Shown here piece after piece: positions 40,716 to 49,088 of a stretch of 64,000 bases of DNA. The translations under genes and the position numbers were made by a program. This DNA is from Microbacterium murale. Its GTDB lineage: Bacteria > Actinomycetota > Actinomycetes > Actinomycetales > Microbacteriaceae. Numbering within the stretch: the first letter of the stretch is position 1; each line of letters opens with the position of its first letter. The DNA is taken from contig NZ_JAUSXK010000001.1 of assembly GCF_030815955.1 (NCBI RefSeq), positions 930,001 through 994,000 of the forward strand, in the 5' to 3' direction. The notes under the pieces are model-generated. The model had not been told where the DNA came from. It did no database searches and saw only the letters and a program-made list of their open reading frames with translations.

Positions 40716-40743
40716 TTCGCGGTGGTCTGCTCCAGCGCGAACC
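40714..40743. terminator. Second hairpin in the same gap
   Basis: GGTTCGCG (40714-40721) and CGCGAACC (40736-40743) form a perfect 8-bp stem with a 14-nt loop, sharing two bases with the first hairpin. It faces the end of the convergent SDR gene (40782). Confidence 0.5.
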
Positions 40744-40781
40744 GGTCCCGACGCTGCGGTGACCTCACCGGTGTGACTGAG

Positions 40782-41567
40782 TCAGACGAGCTCCGGGCGC
40801 AGGATGCTCTCGGCTCCGCCGTCGATGAAGATGATCTGGCCGGTGACGAACGAGTTCTCCTCGCTGGTCAACCACGCGAGCAGCGCCGCAGGCGCAGTCG
40901 GGGGTGCGGCTGGTCCGTTGAGCGGAGCGGGTGCACCCTCGGCCATCGCGGCTCGTCCTTCTTCGGTGGCGAGGGTGGCGGCGACCATCGGGGTCTCGAT
41001 GACACCGGGAGCGATCGCGTTCAGTGCGATGCCGGCGCCGGACCACTGATCATCCTTTGCATGGATGCGCACATACCGAGCGATGGCATTCTTCGTCGTG
41101 GCGTAGATCGGGCTCATGCCGGTTGCCAGAGTGGTCGTGCCGAGCCGTTCGGCAGCTTCCACTGCTCCCGGCTCGTCGTCGGCGAGAAGTAGGGCGAGGA
41201 GATCATCGTCGACTTCTGTGAGAGCGCCCATCGACGCGACCACCGCCGCGCGGGGGGCGTCGGACTTGGTCAACAGTGGCTGGAGGCTTTCAAGGGTCGC
41301 TTTGGCGCCGAAGTAGTTCACACGAACAGTGATCGGCTTGGGTGCGACGAGGCCGGCGACAGCGATGACACCATCGAGCCGCCCACCTGACAAGCGGTTC
41401 GCCTGCTCCACCAGGGATGCGCGGCCGTCGTCGGTGCTGAGATCAGCGATGATGTCGGTATCGCGGATGTCCACCCCGAACACGGTATGGCCCTGTGCGC
41501 GGAGGTGTTCCACGGTGGCCTTGCCTATGCCCGATGCGGCCCCGGTGACGACGTAGGTCCTAGTCAT
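40782..41567 (-). CDS. Short-chain dehydrogenase/reductase (3-alpha-HSD-like)
   Basis: 261 aa. TGAASGIGKATVEHL, FGVDIRDTDIIADLS, VIAVAGLVAPKP, RVNYFGAKATLESLQPLL; catalytic YATTK with Ser in VASMGAL; and VTGQIIFIDGGAESI at the end. The short cofactor-to-active-site spacing is that of the 3-alpha-hydroxysteroid dehydrogenase/carbonyl reductase subgroup, as in the paralogue at 25886-26737. The tetR gene lies 52 bp upstream on the same strand. It may oxidise an alcohol intermediate of the adjoining aromatic pathway. Confidence 0.87.
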   Translation of the reverse strand: MTRTYVVTGAASGIGKATVEHLRAQGHTVFGVDIRDTDIIADLSTDDGRASLVEQANRLSGGRLDGVIAVAGLVAPKPITVRVNYFGAKATLESLQPLLTKSDAPRAAVVASMGALTEVDDDLLALLLADDEPGAVEAAERLGTTTLATGMSPIYATTKNAIARYVRIHAKDDQWSGAGIALNAIAPGVIETPMVAATLATEEGRAAMAEGAPAPLNGPAAPPTAPAALLAWLTSEENSFVTGQIIFIDGGAESILRPELV

Positions 41568-41619
41568 TTCTTGTCTTGCCTTTCTTATAGGAAGAGTGCG
41601 GAGAGGTTCTTGATCGAGC

Positions 41620-42210
41620 TCAACCCGAGCCGATGAGCCATTCGGGAAGGACAGCGAGAAGTCGATCGACCAACAGGCTCTGCGGGACGCTGTCGTCCCC
41701 TTCGCGGATCCATCTCGTCAGCATCGCGATTGCCCCGCCGGCGATGAAAGTGGCCATGTCGTCGAGGTCGATCCCGGACGGAGCGGCATCCCCTCTAGCC
41801 ACGATCGCGTCGCGGACGCCCTCTGCGTACGCCTGGGTTATCACCTCATGGGCGCGGGAGCCGACCGGCCATTCGAGCGACGCGCGAAGAAAAGCGCGCC
41901 GCTCGCTGATGAACGCGACGAGCTGCTCTTGCGCTCGACGTGCCGCCCCCGCGGGGTCAGCAACACTGGCGGCTTTGTACGTCGCGGCGATGTCGCGGTA
42001 CGCCTCGGTGACCATCGCGACGAGCAGGTCATCGAGACCCGTGAAGTGGGCGTAGAAACCGCTGCGGCTCACGCCCGACATGCGAAGGATCGCGTTGACC
42101 GAGACGCCCTGCTCAGGTTCGAGCGCCAACTCCGCCACCGCCGCGTAGATCGAAGCCCGGGTGCGGGCCGGGCGAGGATCGACCGCTCTCGACGGTGTGC
42201 CGCTCTGCAT
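41620..42210 (-). CDS. TetR-family regulator
   Basis: 196 aa. RTRASIYAAVAELALEPEQG, VSVNAILRMSGVSRSGFYAH and FTGLDDLLVAMV are the TetR DNA-binding segment. It is upstream of the SDR gene on the same strand and may control that gene or the aromatic cluster. A TTACAG-N18-TAGGAT promoter lies 6 nt before the ATG, so the message is probably leaderless. Confidence 0.86.
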   Translation of the reverse strand: MQSGTPSRAVDPRPARTRASIYAAVAELALEPEQGVSVNAILRMSGVSRSGFYAHFTGLDDLLVAMVTEAYRDIAATYKAASVADPAGAARRAQEQLVAFISERRAFLRASLEWPVGSRAHEVITQAYAEGVRDAIVARGDAAPSGIDLDDMATFIAGGAIAMLTRWIREGDDSVPQSLLVDRLLAVLPEWLIGSG

Positions 42211-42216
42211 GCCAGC

Positions 42217-42246
42217 ATCCTACACTTTTCGCACACCTGTCTGTAA
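42217..42246 (-). promoter_or_regulatory. Promoter of tetR (leaderless)
   Basis: Minus strand TTACAG (42246-42241), 18 nt, TAGGAT (42222-42217), 6 nt, ATG at 42210. Confidence 0.5.
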
Positions 42247-42307
42247 AATCTTGCGACGGTCTTGGGTCACGGAATCTCGTTGACGCCGGCGTGCATTCCT
42301 CGTGTCT

Positions 42308-43327
42308 TCACCCGGCTTCGAGGAGCGCGGCGGCATTCTCGGAGAGGATCCGACGAGCGACGTCGTCGGACAGGCCGGCGCCGCGCACGGTCCCGACGGG
42401 ATCGTCCAGGCCCATGTCGAACGGGAAGTCGCTGCCCAGCACCACCTGGGATGCGCCGACGACCTCGATGAGATGGCGAAGGGCCAGAGGGTCGTGCACG
42501 ACAGTGTCGAACCAGATGTGACGCAGGTAGCTCGACGGCGGGTGGGCGCATCCGTGGGCATCCGGGCGCACGCGCCAGGCGTGATCGGAACGTCCGATCG
42601 CGGTCGGCAGATACCCGCCACCATGCGCGACGACCAGTTTGAGGTCGGGGTGACGGTCCAGCACTCCTGCGAAGATCAGGTGCGACAGCGCGACTGCGTT
42701 CTCGACCGGCTGGCCGACGGTGTTGGCGAGATAGAAGCGATCGAGGCGCTCATCCAGACTGCACCCGAACGGATGGAGGAAGACCACCGCGCCGAGCTCC
42801 TCGGCCCGTGACCAGAACGGCTCGAGTCGCGGGTCGGACAGTTCGACATCGCCCGCGAACGATGAGATCTCCACGCCAGCGAGACCTCGACCGAGTACCG
42901 CATCGTCGACGCATTCGAGAATGCGCGAGGGGTGTTGCAGGGGCACGACGCCGAGTCCGGTGAGGCGGTCGGGCGCGGCGGCGACGTGCTCAGCGACCAG
43001 ACGGTTCGTCTCCTGTGCGATCCACACCGCCAACTGCTCGTTCGCCCAGGGGTAGAAGTGATTCGGCGAGACGCTGACCCACTGCCGGTCGACCCCCTGG
43101 GCATCCATCGACGCCAGCCGAACCCCGACCTGAGTGAGCTTCGGGATGCGGGCGCCCACCATCGGCCCCGACACCGCCTGGCTCTCCGCTCCGTTGCGGC
43201 GCAGATCGAGGGCCGCGGCGTTCCCCACGCCTGCGGAGTCTCGGCGCTCGACCTCGGCATGGAGGCCGGGCAGCAGGAGGTGCGCGTGGACATCCGTGAC
43301 CGGCATCCGCTCGTCCGGAGCAGTCAT
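42308..43327 (-). CDS. Amidohydrolase, ACMSD/decarboxylase-like
   Basis: 339 aa from the ATG at 43327. Metal motifs are DVHAHLLLPG (HxH), VVFLHPFG, VVAHGGGYLP and VLGSDFPFDMG, the layout of the 2-amino-3-carboxymuconate-semialdehyde decarboxylase family. This family includes gamma-resorcylate and 5-carboxyvanillate decarboxylases. Such enzymes use Zn or Mn to decarboxylate, or sometimes hydrolyse, aromatic acids or ring-cleavage products. The start overlaps the FAD monooxygenase stop (ATGA), so the two steps are probably consecutive in one pathway. Confidence 0.85.
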   Translation of the reverse strand: MTAPDERMPVTDVHAHLLLPGLHAEVERRDSAGVGNAAALDLRRNGAESQAVSGPMVGARIPKLTQVGVRLASMDAQGVDRQWVSVSPNHFYPWANEQLAVWIAQETNRLVAEHVAAAPDRLTGLGVVPLQHPSRILECVDDAVLGRGLAGVEISSFAGDVELSDPRLEPFWSRAEELGAVVFLHPFGCSLDERLDRFYLANTVGQPVENAVALSHLIFAGVLDRHPDLKLVVAHGGGYLPTAIGRSDHAWRVRPDAHGCAHPPSSYLRHIWFDTVVHDPLALRHLIEVVGASQVVLGSDFPFDMGLDDPVGTVRGAGLSDDVARRILSENAAALLEAG

Positions 43328-44457
43328 GCCGGCTCCGCCATGCGGTGCGCGATGCCGAACATGAGGCCGGGCACGTCGGCATCTCGGACTCCGTCGAGCT
43401 GCCACTGACCGAGTTGGACGGATGCCTCCACCACCGCCTGGGCGCGAGGCAGCCGCCGGGCGTGGAACTCGTCCCACAGTTGCTGATCGACCTCATCCCG
43501 GGAGACGAGGAGTTCCGTGAGGACGAAGGCGTCCTCGAGCGCCTGAGCCGCCCCCTGTGCGATCGTCGGGGGGCAGCTGTGCGCGGCATCACCGATGATG
43601 ACGACGCGACCGCGGTTCCACGGCGCGGGCACGATGTGGGAGGTGAACCACGTGTAGTTCACGTGCGCGCCGGCCGAGAGATCGGCGCGGATCGACTCCC
43701 ACGGCCCCTGGTAGGCCATCGACTCGCCCTGCATGATCTCGACGGCTTGCGCGTCGGTGACAGCGCTGCGGTCCTGGGCCTTCTCGACGAGGAACGCGTA
43801 CATCGAGTCCTCGCCCGTCGGGGTATAGCCCGCGATGTAGACCGGGCCGCCGTAGTACAGCTCGCTGCGGACCACGTCGTCGGGTCGCGACACGAACGAG
43901 CGCCAGATGCCCATGCCGGTCGGCTGGGGCGCGGTGTCGATGCCGATCAGGGTACGGACTCTCGAGTTGAGCCCATCGGCGCCGATGAGCAGATCGAACG
44001 TCCCGGCGGACTCGTCGTTCACGAACACCTCGACGCCATCGACGCGAGAATCCAGTCCGGTCACTCCCGATCCGAAGTGCACGCGCACCCCTTCCTTCGC
44101 GGCGTGCTCGTGCAGGATGCGGGCGAGTTCGGGACGAGGCATCCCCATTCCGGCCGGGTAGTCGGGACCGCCGGTCTTCACATCGGGAAGCTCGGCGACG
44201 ATCGGCGCTCCGAGTCCCGGAGCCCGGAGGTTCAGGCCTTCGAAGGGGTAGCCGGCCGCCCGAACGTCCTCCCAGACGCCGAGGGCATCGAACACGCGCA
44301 GCGCGTTACCCTGCAGGGAGATGCCGGAGCCGAGCGCACTCAACTCCGATTTCACCTCGAACACGTCGACCTCGACACCGGCCTTCGCGAGTTGGATGGC
44401 GGCGGCCATCGCCGCCACGCCGCTGCCGGCGACGGCGACCTTGTGGACTGCGGTCAT
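43324..44457 (-). CDS. FAD-dependent aromatic monooxygenase
   Basis: 377 aa from the ATG at 44457. FAD-binding GxGxxG appears as VAVAGSGVAAMAAAIQLAKA; the DG motif as LLIGADGLNSRVRTLIG; the GD motif as VVIIGDAAHSCPPTIAQGAA. This is the group A flavoprotein hydroxylase pattern (salicylate or 3-hydroxybenzoate hydroxylase type), which uses NAD(P)H and O2 to hydroxylate phenolic rings, often with decarboxylation. The third glycine of GxGxxG is an alanine (GSGVAA), a small variation. Substrate unknown. Confidence 0.87.
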   Translation of the reverse strand: MTAVHKVAVAGSGVAAMAAAIQLAKAGVEVDVFEVKSELSALGSGISLQGNALRVFDALGVWEDVRAAGYPFEGLNLRAPGLGAPIVAELPDVKTGGPDYPAGMGMPRPELARILHEHAAKEGVRVHFGSGVTGLDSRVDGVEVFVNDESAGTFDLLIGADGLNSRVRTLIGIDTAPQPTGMGIWRSFVSRPDDVVRSELYYGGPVYIAGYTPTGEDSMYAFLVEKAQDRSAVTDAQAVEIMQGESMAYQGPWESIRADLSAGAHVNYTWFTSHIVPAPWNRGRVVIIGDAAHSCPPTIAQGAAQALEDAFVLTELLVSRDEVDQQLWDEFHARRLPRAQAVVEASVQLGQWQLDGVRDADVPGLMFGIAHRMAEPA

Positions 44458-44542
44458 GTCAGAACCTCTCTGTTCTTGAACGAGTGCGAATGTCAGAAGA
44501 CGGCGGGATTCTCCGACGAACGGTCTATCTCGCTGCGCCCGC

Positions 44543-45502
44543 TCACCGACCGGCCTCTTCCGCGACGCAGCGCACAACCTGGGCACCCAGTCCGCTGATC
44601 GAGCCGGTCATCACATCGCCGTCGCGCAGGAACCGCTTCCAATGCTGGCCGTTGCCCGCGGGGCTGCCGGTGAGCAGCAGGTCTCCGGGAAGCAGCGGCA
44701 TCGTCTGGCTCGCGCCCGAGACGAGCGCGGCGATGTCGAACAGCAGATCGCTGGTGTTCCCGTCCTGCATCACCTGACCGTTGAGTTCGAGGCGGAGCCC
44801 GAGGTCGCCCTCGTCCACGAAGGGCGCAGGCACCAGGAACGGGCCTGTGGGCAGGAACCCGGGTGCGTTCTTGGCGCGGTACCAGTCGGTGCCGATCTCC
44901 TTCATGTCCTTGCGGAACACCAGGTCGCGTGTGGTGATGTCGTTGACGATCGTGTAGCCGGCGACATGATCCATCGCGTCTTCCCGCGACGCGCGGAACG
45001 CCTCGCGGCCGATCACAATCGCAAGCTCCAGTTCCCAGTCGTGCACCGAGCTGTAGGCGGGCAGGGCGAGGGGAACGTCATCGCCAACGACGCAGGCGGG
45101 CATCCCGATGAAGAAGTACGGCTCGCCGTGCGCGGCGCGCTCATCCATCATCTTCGCCGCGGACTCCCGAGCCTCCTCCGGCGTGCGATCGGAGTTCTGT
45201 GTCAGACCCGCGGCGACCAGCTCGATGACATGCTGGCGATAGTTCGCCCCCGTCTGCAGCACCTGGCGCGGTTGCACCGGTGCCGTCAGCGTGACATCGG
45301 CCAGATCCGTCCACGCCCCGCTGTCGGTCGCGACCAGTGCCGCGAGTCGATTCCAGTCGGGTGCCCCGAGGAAGTCATTGAGGTCGGCGGCCCCGAGGCT
45401 CTCGGTGTCGAGAGCCCGAATGCGCTCGCCTGCGACCAGGCCGAGGCACGCGTCTTCGCCGTTGCGGAATCGGGCCAGCGCGAACGGCGCGTCAAGCGGC
45501 AT
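44543..45502 (-). CDS. Fumarylacetoacetate hydrolase-family protein
   Basis: 319 aa. The FAH core is present: LQTGANYRQHVIEL, HDWELELAIVIGREAF, YTIVNDITTRDLVFRKDMKE, GTDWYRAKNAPGFLPTGPFL and PGDLLLTGSPAGN. Metal-binding acidic residues lie in DWELELA. These enzymes hydrolyse, hydrate or decarboxylate diketo or oxo-enoate products of ring cleavage. Its ATG overlaps the stop of the extradiol dioxygenase gene by one base, so it probably handles that enzyme's product. Confidence 0.87.
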   Translation of the reverse strand: MPLDAPFALARFRNGEDACLGLVAGERIRALDTESLGAADLNDFLGAPDWNRLAALVATDSGAWTDLADVTLTAPVQPRQVLQTGANYRQHVIELVAAGLTQNSDRTPEEARESAAKMMDERAAHGEPYFFIGMPACVVGDDVPLALPAYSSVHDWELELAIVIGREAFRASREDAMDHVAGYTIVNDITTRDLVFRKDMKEIGTDWYRAKNAPGFLPTGPFLVPAPFVDEGDLGLRLELNGQVMQDGNTSDLLFDIAALVSGASQTMPLLPGDLLLTGSPAGNGQHWKRFLRDGDVMTGSISGLGAQVVRCVAEEAGR

Positions 45503-46518
45503 CAGCCGCGCCCCTGCTTGGCGTACGGGTTGAACAAGGCGTCCTTGATCTCGTCCGGTACGCCTTCCTCCGTGGCGCTCGGGCCGTCGGCTGCTGGGAA
45601 CGACTCGGTCATCGACATCGGCATCGCGCCGTTGCGGTACAAGTTGTTCGAACCGAGCGAGGGCTTCCAGGTGTTGGGCTCCCAGTCCGGCACGTAGTTG
45701 CGGTAGCCGCCCGTGTTCAGCTCGATCCGCAGGCTCGAAGGCTCGCGGTAGTAGAGGAACGTCTGTTCGCCGATGCCATGGATCGACGGTCCGTACTCGA
45801 TCGGGTATCCGTTCTCCATGAGCACGTCCGCAGCGATGAGCAGCTCCTCACGGGTGTCGACCCAGAACGCGTAATGATTGATGCGTCCTGCCCTCGTCGA
45901 GCCATCCAGCACGACCCCGAGGTCATGCGACTTCTCGTTCGTGGTGAGCACGGAGAAAACGGAGATCGGCGCCTCGTCGAGGACGGTCTTGGCCATGATG
46001 CGGAAGCCGAGCACCTCGTTGTACCACGCGGCGAACGCGTCGACGTCGCTCGTCGCGATCGTGACGTGATCGAGCTGGCGTGGCGCGCCGGCGACTTTGC
46101 TGCGCTTCTCCGGCCGGTCGGGGTAGATCGACGCGGCCTGTTCGGGAGCCTGATGGCGCTCGACGTCCCAGTGCAGGGTCATGTTGTGCCCCCACGGTCC
46201 GGTGAAGCGGTAGGCGCGGCCGATGGCAGGGCCGTCGAACCATTCGCCCTGGATGCCCGCGGCCTCGATGCGGGCTGCGGCCTCCTCCAGCGCGGCGGCA
46301 CTCGAGGTACGCCACGCCATGGTCGACAACGACGGCTCGTCGCCGGGCAGGACGACGACGGAGTACCTGTAATAGTCGCCCCAGCAGCGGAGATAGACGG
46401 CTTCGTCGACGCGATCGACGACGGTCAGTCCGACCTGGGACTCGTAGAACGCGACGGACGCCTCGACGTCTGGCGAGGTGATCGCGACGTACGACAGATG
46501 GGACAGCAGCTTGATCAT
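45502..46518 (-). CDS. Two-domain extradiol ring-cleavage dioxygenase (VOC superfamily)
   Basis: 338 aa from the ATG at 46518, with GGAAGG upstream. The first VOC domain is LLSHLSYVAITSPDVEASVA; the second starts QLDHVTIATSDVDAFAAWYN. The Fe(II) ligands of type I extradiol enzymes are seen as His in LDHVTI, His in INHYAFWVD and Glu in SLRIELNTGG. It should cleave a catechol-type ring next to the hydroxyls. First gene of the catabolic operon, divergent from a LysR regulator. Confidence 0.88.
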   Translation of the reverse strand: MIKLLSHLSYVAITSPDVEASVAFYESQVGLTVVDRVDEAVYLRCWGDYYRYSVVVLPGDEPSLSTMAWRTSSAAALEEAAARIEAAGIQGEWFDGPAIGRAYRFTGPWGHNMTLHWDVERHQAPEQAASIYPDRPEKRSKVAGAPRQLDHVTIATSDVDAFAAWYNEVLGFRIMAKTVLDEAPISVFSVLTTNEKSHDLGVVLDGSTRAGRINHYAFWVDTREELLIAADVLMENGYPIEYGPSIHGIGEQTFLYYREPSSLRIELNTGGYRNYVPDWEPNTWKPSLGSNNLYRNGAMPMSMTESFPAADGPSATEEGVPDEIKDALFNPYAKQGRG

Positions 46519-46599
46519 CTTCGATCCTTCCAAGGGGCTTTCTCTGAGGTCCACTCTGCGCGGACGTTGCGCATCAGGGAATCCGTGGTTAGCTATCCC

Positions 46600-46613
46600 C
46601 GACATAGATGTCG
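46600..46613. promoter_or_regulatory. Palindrome in the dioxygenase/LysR divergent region
   Basis: CGACATAGATGTCG: perfect 6-bp arms, 2-nt centre, 34 bp before the LysR start. Candidate LysR binding site. Confidence 0.45.
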
Positions 46614-46646
46614 TTTATGACCTGCACGGTCACAGGGAGAACCGCA

Positions 46647-47591
46647 ATGCCCGAGCGCCCTCCGCTATCCCGACTGGATCTCAATCTCCTCGTCGCCCTC
46701 GACGCGCTGCTCACGGAGCGCAGTGTGACCAAAGCGGCTGAGCGACTGCATCTGAGCCAACCGGCATTGAGCGCGTCGCTCGCGCGCTTGCGCACGCACT
46801 TCAACGATCCACTGCTGGCTCGACGCGGTAACGCCTACGAGCTCACCGCGCTCGCGATCCGGCTGACCGATCACACCTCCACCGCCCTCGAATCCGCCCG
46901 GCGGGTGTTCGACACCCATGCTGACTGGACGCCCGAGCATTCTGCCCGCGAGTTCTCCATCTACGGGTCCGACTACGCCTTCGCGACGATCGGCGCCGCA
47001 GTGTCCGCGCTCGCGGCGGAGCGCGCACCCGGCGTGAGATTCCGCTTCATGTTGCATTCGCCGACGGTCATCGACGAGCTCGACACCCGATTGAGATCTG
47101 TCGATGGGCTCCTCATCCCGCACGGCTTCCTGACAGATCTGCCATACCTCGACCTATGGCGGGATCGCTGGCTCATCGTCGCCTCCGACACGAACGAGCG
47201 CGCGGCCGAGGGACTCACGATGGACCTCATGTCGCGCTCGCGTTGGGTCTTCACCTACCAGTCGCGCACCGCGTTCACCTCTGCCAGTCGGCAGCTTCAA
47301 CAACTGGGAATCGAGCCGCACATCGACGCAGTCGTGGAGAGCTTCGTCGCACTGCCGCGCTTCATCGCGGGCACGGATCGACTGGGCCTGATCCAGTCCG
47401 GCCTTGCCGATGCGGCACTCGGCAGCGGTGGGATCACCCTCTACGAACCGCCGTTCGATGCCACCCCCGTGCTCAACGCGATGTGGTGGCATCCGGTGCA
47501 TGATCGCGATCCCGAGCACACTTGGATGCGTGGGCTGTTCGCGGAGGCCGCACAGGGCCGTGCGATGCACGATCCACCAACCTCGCCGTGA
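46647..47591 (+). CDS. LysR-family regulator of the extradiol dioxygenase operon
   Basis: 314 aa from the ATG at 46647 with GGGAG upstream. The DNA-binding part RLDLNLLVALDALLTERSVT then KAAERLHLSQPALSASLARL is of the NodD/NahR-like subclass, whose members sense aromatic compounds. The effector domain follows. It is divergent from the dioxygenase gene, the classic arrangement for activation by a pathway intermediate. A strong hairpin ends the transcript. Confidence 0.9.
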   Translation: MPERPPLSRLDLNLLVALDALLTERSVTKAAERLHLSQPALSASLARLRTHFNDPLLARRGNAYELTALAIRLTDHTSTALESARRVFDTHADWTPEHSAREFSIYGSDYAFATIGAAVSALAAERAPGVRFRFMLHSPTVIDELDTRLRSVDGLLIPHGFLTDLPYLDLWRDRWLIVASDTNERAAEGLTMDLMSRSRWVFTYQSRTAFTSASRQLQQLGIEPHIDAVVESFVALPRFIAGTDRLGLIQSGLADAALGSGGITLYEPPFDATPVLNAMWWHPVHDRDPEHTWMRGLFAEAAQGRAMHDPPTSP

Positions 47592-47592
47592 A

Positions 47593-47631
47593 CACGAGGG
47601 GCCGGGATCTCGACGATCCCGGCCCCTCGTG
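47593..47631. terminator. Bidirectional terminator between lysR and MFS gene
   Basis: Perfect 17-bp stem: 47593-47609 pairs with 47615-47631 (core GAGGGGCCGGGATC), loop TCGAC. It begins 1 base after the lysR stop and ends 2 bases before the MFS stop, serving both convergent genes. Confidence 0.85.
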
Positions 47632-47633
47632 CC

Positions 47634-48863
47634 TCATACGGACGGGACGGATGCTCCCGTGCGACGCGTCGCGAACCATGCCGGTACGGCGACGACGGCG
47701 GCGGCGATGCCCACGATGCCGACGGCGACCGACAGGCCGCCGACAGCTGCACTGATGGCGCCCATCAGGATCGGCGTGAGGAACTGGCCCAGGAAGAACG
47801 CAGCAGTCCACCACCCTGCCACCCGGCCGCGGTCCTCGAAGGTCGTCGAGGCCACGACCCATGTCACGAGGGACGGAAGGAGCAGCCCCGCGCCGAAGGA
47901 GGCGACGACAGCCCCGATGATGACTCCCGCAAGGCCGGGGACGACCCAGATGATCAGCATCCCGACCGCCTGCAATCCGAAGGCGACGGGTGTCAGACTC
48001 CCCGCCCGCAACCGTCGCAGACGTGCGAATATCAGGCCGCCGATCGCGGTGGCCAGCGATGCGACCGCAGCCACGAGCCCGATCGTGGCCGTGTCCGTCG
48101 GGGCGACACCTGTACCGACGACGAGGTAGCTGGCCTCGATGATGATCACGTAGAACGTGAACCCGCCGAAGAGCGTGACCACGAGCGGGGCGGCGATGCG
48201 ACGCCACGGGATCCGCGTTCTCGCCACGACGTCCACGCGTGTGTCGCCGGCCTCCGCCGGCGTGGGCTCCCAGAGCGAGAAGATCATCGGCACCGCGATC
48301 ACGATGCTCACGGCATACACCCAGAACGGGGTGTGCCAGCCGCCGACGCCGAGCGCGCCACCCAGGGCGATGAAGACGGTGGCGGCGAGAGTGGTGGTCA
48401 CCGTCTGCAGCCCCAGATACTTGTTGCGTCGATGCTCCTCATGGAAGTAGTCGACGATGAGCGTGGTGCACACAGTCATGATCGCCGCCTCGCACACACC
48501 GACCAGCACGCGGCTCAGCAGAATCTCCGGTAGCCCCTCGAGCCACGCCGGGGCCGTACCCACGACCGCGTATGCGAGCATCGCGATGATGAGCAGCATC
48601 TTTCGACCCAGCCGGTCGACGATCTGCCCGGCGAACGGCGCGAAGATCGCGATGATGAGCGCGGGGATCGCCACGATCATCGGCACGAGGATCTCGGATG
48701 CGGGCACATCGGCGAAATGGGCCGACAGCTGCGGCAGCACCGGGGTGATCAGCACCGAACCGAGAACGGGCATGCAGCTGCCAGCGAGCAGCAAGACCGC
48801 CTGCCAACCGCCCGCCCGCCGCAGCGGCGTGCTCTCCTGGTTGTCTACAGTGACGTTCGTCAT
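47634..48863 (-). CDS. MFS transporter
   Basis: 409 aa, about 12 membrane segments. The MFS loop motif is seen as GQIVDRLGRKMLLI, with VLGSVLITPVLPQLSAHF in helix 1 and RVLVGVCEAAIMTVCTTLIV in helix 4. It resembles aromatic-acid or drug MFS carriers. Placed in the aromatic cluster, uptake of the substrate or efflux of a toxic intermediate is likely. GGAGG precedes the ATG. Confidence 0.87.
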   Translation of the reverse strand: MTNVTVDNQESTPLRRAGGWQAVLLLAGSCMPVLGSVLITPVLPQLSAHFADVPASEILVPMIVAIPALIIAIFAPFAGQIVDRLGRKMLLIIAMLAYAVVGTAPAWLEGLPEILLSRVLVGVCEAAIMTVCTTLIVDYFHEEHRRNKYLGLQTVTTTLAATVFIALGGALGVGGWHTPFWVYAVSIVIAVPMIFSLWEPTPAEAGDTRVDVVARTRIPWRRIAAPLVVTLFGGFTFYVIIIEASYLVVGTGVAPTDTATIGLVAAVASLATAIGGLIFARLRRLRAGSLTPVAFGLQAVGMLIIWVVPGLAGVIIGAVVASFGAGLLLPSLVTWVVASTTFEDRGRVAGWWTAAFFLGQFLTPILMGAISAAVGGLSVAVGIVGIAAAVVAVPAWFATRRTGASVPSV

Positions 48864-49014
48864 CGAACCTCCTTGGGGGGGGCAGCGCGCTCTTCATCGA
48901 GCACGCCGATTCGCGAATGCTCCGCCCGGAGCCACGCGGCCTCGTCGGATGCGAGGCACTTCCAGCAGACAGGAGGCGGACGCATCCGGAAACGGGATAT
49001 CGCTTATGCGCACC

Positions 49015-49029
49015 ATCGACAGTGTCGAT
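49015..49029. promoter_or_regulatory. Palindrome upstream of the MFS gene
   Basis: ATCGACAGTGTCGAT: 7-bp perfect arms around one base, in the 225-bp gap 48864-49088, about 150 bp before the MFS start. The rest of that gap shows nothing else I can support. Confidence 0.4.
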
Positions 49030-49088
49030 ACGCTGCACGAAATGCGAAGTCATCTGTTCTTCGCGTCTGCCTCCGCGCGACGATCGGG

